From Acidobacteriota bacterium (GTDB taxonomy: Bacteria; Acidobacteriota; Terriglobia; UBA7540): 10,545 bases of DNA. Of the stretch, positions 7,381 through 10,545 are shown one piece after another; positions within the stretch are counted from its first letter, which is position 1, and every line of letters starts with the position of its first letter. A model generated the notes under the pieces. The model had not been told where the DNA came from. It did no database searches and saw only the letters and a list, made by a program, of their open reading frames with translations. Made by a program: the position numbers and the translations under genes. The stretch lies in assembly GCA_021780055.1 (NCBI GenBank), contig JAJXZM010000219.1, forward strand, positions 1 through 10,545, read 5' to 3'.

Positions 7381-7905
7381 ATGCCACGACTCACCAAAAT
7401 TTCTCTCGATCAGGCTGACCCCAGGGCCCGCGAGGCATTTGAGGCTTTTATCAAAGAACGAGGCCAGGTTCCCAACATGTTCCGGACGGCCGCCCACCGG
7501 CCGGAAATCATGGCCACCATGACCAAACATTTCCAGACCGTTATGAGCACGGGCGACCTGAGCCGGAAACTTAAAGAAATGGTGGCCGTCCGCGTTTCTC
7601 ACCTGAATCGCTGCGAATATTGACTGGATTCGCATACCGCCTTGGCAAGGCGGTTCGGGGCCACCGAAGAAGAAATGCGGGCGCTCGAAACCGGCGATGG
7701 CAATTGCTTCAGCCCGCGTGAGCAGGCCGCCCTCAAATTTGCCGAGGCCCTCACGCTCGATTCCAATAACGTCCCCGATGAACTATTCGCTAGCGTTCGG
7801 CAGCACTTTTCTGAAGGTGAGATCATCGAAATCGCCGCCGTCGCAGGCCTCTTCAATTACTTCAACCGCTTCAACAACGCCCTCCAGATGGAGCCCACGC
7901 GATAG
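7381..7905 (+). CDS. AhpD-like peroxidase-family protein with in-frame TGA: probable selenoprotein (CxxU)
   Basis: The product belongs to the AhpD/carboxymuconolactone decarboxylase superfamily, whose members reduce peroxides through a CxxC pair. From ATG 7381 the frame gives 80 codons, TGA at 7621-7623, then 93 more codons to a TAG at 7903-7905 (174 residues with the TGA decoded). The motif around it is C78-E-Y-(TGA81)-L-D-S-H85, where Cys-containing AhpD-core relatives have CEYC...H. In Mycobacterium tuberculosis AhpD the catalytic residues are Glu118, Cys130, Cys133 and His137; here E66, C78, residue 81 and H85 keep the same spacing. Position 81 is the peroxidatic one, so selenocysteine there would raise reactivity. 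The downstream part (ARRFGATEEEMRALE, FSPREQAALKFAEALT, IIEIAAVAGLFNYFNRF) is intact family sequence. A SECIS-like hairpin follows the TGA. Alternatives are a TGC-to-TGA nonsense mutation or a sequencing error. The upstream in-frame ATG at 7300 is unlikely because family similarity starts at PRLTKI and GGGA precedes 7381. Confidence 0.82.
7621..7623 (+). other. In-frame TGA, proposed selenocysteine codon
   Basis: This TGA is the only stop between 7381 and 7902 in this frame and sits at the second redox position of the CxxC motif (codon 81). The next base is C, the same context as in E. coli fdhF and the one at which UGA termination is weakest. Replacement of TGC by TGA at exactly the redox position is the usual signature of selenoproteins in thiol-redox families. 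Confidence 0.8.
7636..7654 (+). promoter_or_regulatory. Candidate bacterial SECIS hairpin
   Basis: The stem is ACCGCCTT at 7636-7643 paired with AAGGCGGT at 7647-7654: eight perfect pairs with a 3-nt apical loop GGC (7644-7646). The loop begins 20 nt after the TGA, carries G in its first two positions and sits on a stem of more than 4 bp. These features fit the published bacterial SECIS consensus (loop 3-14 nt, G in the first two loop bases, 16-37 nt from UGA). A short lower helix, TGG 7625-7627 with CCA 7661-7663, is possible. The hairpin is inside the coding sequence, as expected for bacteria, where SelB binds it to deliver Sec-tRNA. Confidence 0.75.
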
Positions 7906-7926
7906 CACGGATTACACAAATGATAA

Positions 7927-7999
7927 GGGCGGGTCTTTCTTGTACCCACCCGTAGGCTCGGAGGGGCTAAAGATTTTAGCCCATAGCCTAAGTCACGGG
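7927..7999. repeat. Tandem palindromes between convergent genes (possible bidirectional terminator or dispersed palindromic repeat)
   Basis: This sits in the 109-bp gap between two convergent genes. The first hairpin pairs 7927-7934 (GGGCGGGT) with 7944-7951 (ACCCACCC), seven of eight pairs with one C/A mismatch. The second is a perfect 8-bp stem, GGGCTAAA 7964-7971 and TTTAGCCC 7975-7982, with a 3-nt loop. Flanking arms extend it: TAGGCT 7953-7958 with AGCCTA 7985-7990, and CCCGT 7949-7953 with ACGGG 7995-7999. No T-run follows on either strand, so it is not a classic intrinsic terminator. It could still block read-through in both directions, or be one copy of a genome-wide intergenic palindrome. 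Confidence 0.5.
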
Positions 8000-8014
8000 A
8001 AGCCGCTCCACGAT

Positions 8015-8983
8015 TTAGCAAAAAGACAGCGAAAGCTCGTCAAGCCTCTTCATCTCGGCGTCGCTGAGCCGGAACCTCATCGCGCCGGCGTTCTCTTCCG
8101 CCTGCGCGACGCTCGTCGCTCCGGGGATAACCACCACGGTGTCCCCGTGAAAATCTGCGAGCCAATTGAGTGCCACCTGCGAGGGCGTGGCGTCGTGCGC
8201 ACGGGCGATTTCCTCGAGTGCGGCCACGAGCGCCCTCGAGCGATCCAGGCCGCGGCGCCGGAACGCCGTCATCCACTTCCTGGGACCCGGGCGCGAACGG
8301 ATCATATCCGGGTCGCGGTGATACTTCCCCGAAAGGATCCCTTGCGCGAGCGGCGAGTAGGCGATGATCGTGATGCCCAGTTCCTTTGCAGCCTTGAGAA
8401 CTCCGTTCTTCTCGATCCGCCGATCGAGGAGGCTGTATCGCACCTGGTTTGAAACAAGGTGGATTCCCCTCGTGGCCAGGACCTGATGCGCAGCGCGCAT
8501 TTTTGCCGCTGAAAAGTTGCTCACCCCCACGGTGCGAATTCGCTGATCTTCGACCAGGTCGGCCATAGCGTGCATCTGCGCCGCGGTCGAGGCCAGGGCA
8601 AAGGGCTGGTGGATCTGGTAAAGGTCAATGCCGAACGACGCCAGAAACGACTGACGCGCCCTGATCGTCGCCTTGATGTTCCCGGCGGTTCGCCACATGG
8701 GCCACCACTTCGTGGCCACCACCACGTCACCGTTCTTCTTGCCGGCAGCCGTCAGGGCCCTGGCGAGCGCCGCTTCCGAGCGTCCACCACCGTAAACCTC
8801 GGCAGTGTCGAACCAATTGATGCCGGCATCAAGGCTGGCCGCGACAATGTGATTCGCAGTCTCCTGCGACAAGGCCGGCCAAAAGCGGCCGGCAAACCCC
8901 CGGCCTTCGGAGAACTGCCAGCAGCCAAGGCCAATAGGCGAGATGGCGATGGGCGAGCGGCCCAGAGAACGATAGTTGTCCAT
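8015..8983 (-). CDS. Aldo/keto reductase
   Basis: This is a soluble NADP(H)-dependent oxidoreductase of the aldo/keto reductase superfamily, reducing carbonyls to alcohols; its substrate cannot be read from sequence. The 322-residue TIM-barrel protein carries the catalytic tetrad as D59 and Y64 (FDTAEVYG), K92 (TKWWP) and H125 (YQIHQP). Further family segments are the VGVSNFS strand at 152-158, QVRYSLLDR at 180-188, AYSPLAQGILSGKY at 208-221 and the cofactor-binding region VVVIPGATSVAQAEENAGA at 283-301. It resembles the YajO/Tas-like and general-stress AKR groups. The ATG at 8983 has a strong GGAGGGA ribosome binding site about 10 nt upstream (8994-9000). It is convergent with the AhpD-like gene and divergent from the FadN-like gene, so it is probably transcribed alone. 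Confidence 0.94.
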   Translation of the reverse strand: MDNYRSLGRSPIAISPIGLGCWQFSEGRGFAGRFWPALSQETANHIVAASLDAGINWFDTAEVYGGGRSEAALARALTAAGKKNGDVVVATKWWPMWRTAGNIKATIRARQSFLASFGIDLYQIHQPFALASTAAQMHAMADLVEDQRIRTVGVSNFSAAKMRAAHQVLATRGIHLVSNQVRYSLLDRRIEKNGVLKAAKELGITIIAYSPLAQGILSGKYHRDPDMIRSRPGPRKWMTAFRRRGLDRSRALVAALEEIARAHDATPSQVALNWLADFHGDTVVVIPGATSVAQAEENAGAMRFRLSDAEMKRLDELSLSFC

Positions 8984-9065
8984 GACCCGTGCTTCCCTCC
9001 AAACGTCGTCATTTCAACAATACAGCGTGTTAGCAGGAATTTCCGTTCTCAATTTTCCAACAGTC

Positions 9066-9101
9066 GACAAATTGCAGTTGGACGCAACTGAGCGCAATTG
9101 T
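9066..9101. promoter_or_regulatory. Nested inverted repeat, candidate operator between divergent genes
   Basis: Inner arms CAGTTG 9075-9080 and CAACTG 9085-9090 are separated by 4 bases. Outer arms AATTGC 9070-9075 and GCAATT 9094-9099 flank them. The element lies in the 232-bp gap between the divergent AKR and FadN-like genes, about 50 bp upstream of the proposed fadN -35 box. The size and symmetry fit a dimeric regulator site such as those of TetR-family fatty-acid regulators, but no specific regulator is recognised. Confidence 0.35.
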
Positions 9102-9148
9102 CAGGCGCTAACCGGCAAATGGTTTACACAACCCCTACAATGCACTCC

Positions 9149-9177
9149 TTGACCCTCCCTCACCCTTCTCGCATAAT
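9149..9177 (+). promoter_or_regulatory. Sigma70-like promoter of the FadN-like gene
   Basis: TTGACC at 9149-9154 (5/6) and CATAAT at 9172-9177 (5/6) are separated by 17 bp, placing the transcript start near 9184 and leaving a leader of about 30 nt before the GTG at 9216. This is one of the best promoter matches in the window. Confidence 0.65.
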
Positions 9178-9215
9178 CACCCTTGGACAATTTTCCTTTC
9201 ACCCCGGGAGGTTCC

Positions 9216-10545
9216 GTGCGCGAGATCCACAAAGTTGCCATTCTGGGAGCGGGAACCATGGGGGCCCGCATTGCTGCTCACCTTGCAAATGCCTCCATTC
9301 CATCCGTGCTGCTCGACATCGTGCCCGAGGGCACTGACGCCGATGACCCGAAGGCCCGCAACCGTATTGCGCAGGCAGGTCTTGATGCAGCGCTCAAATC
9401 GCGCCCGCCCGCGTTCTTTGTTCCTGAAGCCGCACGCCTGATTACGGTAGGAACTTTTGAGGACAATCTGGCCCTTGTCCGCGATTGCGATTGGATCATC
9501 GAAGCCGTCACCGAAAACCGCGAGATCAAGCGGTCGCTTTACCAGAAAGTCCTCCAGCATCGCAAGCCCGGCGCCATCTTCAGCTCCAACACCTCCGGCA
9601 TCGCGATCGCGAACCTGGCCGAGGGCATGCCGGACGACTTCCGCCGCAACTTCCTGGGAACGCACTTTTTCAATCCTCCGCGATACATGAAGCTGCTGGA
9701 ATTAATTCCCACGCCGGAAACCGCGCCGGACGTAGTGGAAACCATCTCCAATTTCGGTGACCGCGTACTGGGAAAGGGAATCGTTCACGCGCACGACACG
9801 CCAAACTTTATCGGCAACCGCGTCGGCTTGTTCTTCACCATGGCCGTGCTTCACCGCATGGTGCAGGACGGCTTCAGTATTGAAGAAATTGACCTGCTGA
9901 CCGGGCCACTGATGGGCCTGCCAAAGTCCGCGACTTTCCGCACCACGGACATTGTGGGTCTTGACGTGATGGTGCATGTAGTCACGAACCTGGCCGACGC
10001 CCTATACGATGACGAGCGACACGATCTGTTCGTGCTGCCGGATTTTATCCGCGACATGCACCAGCGCAAGCTGCTGGGTGACAAGACGGGCGGTGGCTTC
10101 TATAAAAAGATCAAGGCGGGCGATGGATCGACGGAGATCCTCACCATCGACTTGAAGAGCTTTGAATACCGAGAGCGGCAGAAGCCGCGCTTCGCTTCCG
10201 TTGATATGGCCCGCACCATGGAAGACACCTCCAGGCGCATTGCCACACTGGCCGACTCGCCCGACCGCGTGGGGGATTTCTACCGCAAGGTGTTGGGCGA
10301 TACCTTCCACTACGCCGCCATGCGTATCCCGGAAATTTCCGATGACATCCCTTCTGTTGATACCGCCATGAAGTGGGGATTCAGCTGGGAACTGGGACCG
10401 TTTGAGCTGTGGGACGCCGTGGGCGCGGAGAAAATCGTTGCTCAGTGGAAAAAAGAAAACCGCAGCCTGCCGCCGCTGGTTGTGAATTTGCTCGCTTCCG
10501 GGGCGAAGACTTTTTACGCGTCGAATGACGGAAACAGGCAGGTGT
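9216..10545 (+). CDS. fadN: FadN-type 3-hydroxyacyl-CoA dehydrogenase (probably fused to enoyl-CoA hydratase), 3' part missing
   Basis: This is a fatty-acid beta-oxidation enzyme oxidising 3-hydroxyacyl-CoA to 3-ketoacyl-CoA with NAD+. The frame is open from GTG 9216 to the window edge, 443 codons. The Rossmann motif is G11-A-G-T-M-G16 with an acidic residue (D34) after beta-2. The dehydrogenase catalytic residues known from human HAD (Ser137, His158, Glu170, Asn208) line up as S127 (SSNTSG), H150 (GTHFFNPP), E162 and N201 (DTPNFIGNR). The C-terminal 3HCDH domain follows at about 195-300 (GNRVGLFF, LGDKTGGGFY), and a partial second copy at about 360-430 (FSWELGPFELWDAVG). Starting with the dehydrogenase rather than the hydratase is the FadN order (about 790 residues), opposite to FadB/FadJ, so a C-terminal enoyl-CoA hydratase domain is expected beyond the window. 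A GGGAGG site (9206-9211) sits 4 nt before the GTG. A thiolase gene often follows. Confidence 0.9.
   Translation, partial: MREIHKVAILGAGTMGARIAAHLANASIPSVLLDIVPEGTDADDPKARNRIAQAGLDAALKSRPPAFFVPEAARLITVGTFEDNLALVRDCDWIIEAVTENREIKRSLYQKVLQHRKPGAIFSSNTSGIAIANLAEGMPDDFRRNFLGTHFFNPPRYMKLLELIPTPETAPDVVETISNFGDRVLGKGIVHAHDTPNFIGNRVGLFFTMAVLHRMVQDGFSIEEIDLLTGPLMGLPKSATFRTTDIVGLDVMVHVVTNLADALYDDERHDLFVLPDFIRDMHQRKLLGDKTGGGFYKKIKAGDGSTEILTIDLKSFEYRERQKPRFASVDMARTMEDTSRRIATLADSPDRVGDFYRKVLGDTFHYAAMRIPEISDDIPSVDTAMKWGFSWELGPFELWDAVGAEKIVAQWKKENRSLPPLVVNLLASGAKTFYASNDGNRQV

Noticed and set aside
7300..7635. The first half of the AhpD-like gene as a complete short protein ending at the TGA, with the second half as a separate gene from 7642 or later
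   Set aside because: Both halves are consecutive parts of one family domain in the same frame, and the TGA falls exactly at the redox cysteine. A split would cut the active site, and the second half has no ribosome binding site at a plausible start.
7381..7905. AhpD-like gene as a pseudogene
   Set aside because: There is only one stop and no frameshift, all other motif residues are intact, and a SECIS-like hairpin is in place. It remains the main alternative if the genome lacks the Sec machinery.
7697..8452. Plus-strand reading frame of 251 codons spanning the end of the AhpD-like gene, the gap and the AKR gene
   Set aside because: It crosses two supported genes in wrong frames and shows no domain; it is open because of GC-rich codon structure.

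Overview
The window is about 10.5 kb of moderately GC-rich bacterial chromosome with normal coding density. Its core is a rod-shape (elongasome) cluster on the minus strand. Read in the direction of transcription, this is a FecR/fibronectin-type membrane protein, mreB, mreC, mreD and the N-terminal 326 codons of mrdA (PBP2), which runs off the left edge. A large membrane-anchored parvulin-type peptidyl-prolyl isomerase (PpiD/SurA-like) starts divergently from the FecR gene. The gene order and protein style resemble Acidobacteriota (Terriglobia/Koribacter-like) or a neighbouring phylum; that is an inference from gene style, not a phylogenetic result.

The right part holds three metabolic or redox genes: an AhpD/carboxymuconolactone-decarboxylase-family gene (+), an aldo/keto reductase (-), and the first 443 codons of a FadN-type 3-hydroxyacyl-CoA dehydrogenase (+) that runs off the right edge. 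The only long gaps are promoter, operator or palindrome regions: about 980-1238, 5141-5344, 7906-8014 and 8984-9215. No tRNA, rRNA, CRISPR array or insertion sequence was seen.

The most notable item is the AhpD-family gene at 7381-7905. It is interrupted by one in-frame TGA at 7621-7623, exactly where the family has the second cysteine of its CxxC redox motif, giving CEY(TGA)LDSH. The frame stays open and family-like for 93 more codons. A strong GC-rich hairpin (8-bp stem, 3-nt loop starting with G) lies 20 nt after the TGA, the geometry of a bacterial SECIS element. The simplest reading is a selenoprotein with a CxxU active site, selenocysteine replacing the peroxidatic cysteine. Standard gene calling would break it into two ORFs or call it a pseudogene.

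As a whole, the left two thirds serve envelope growth: MreBCD and PBP2 for lateral wall synthesis, a FecR/FN3/Ig protein probably acting outside the membrane, and PpiD-like folding of exported proteins. The right third suggests peroxide/carbonyl detoxification and fatty-acid beta-oxidation. Good sigma70-like promoters can be read for the FecR-mre operon, the PpiD-like gene and fadN.
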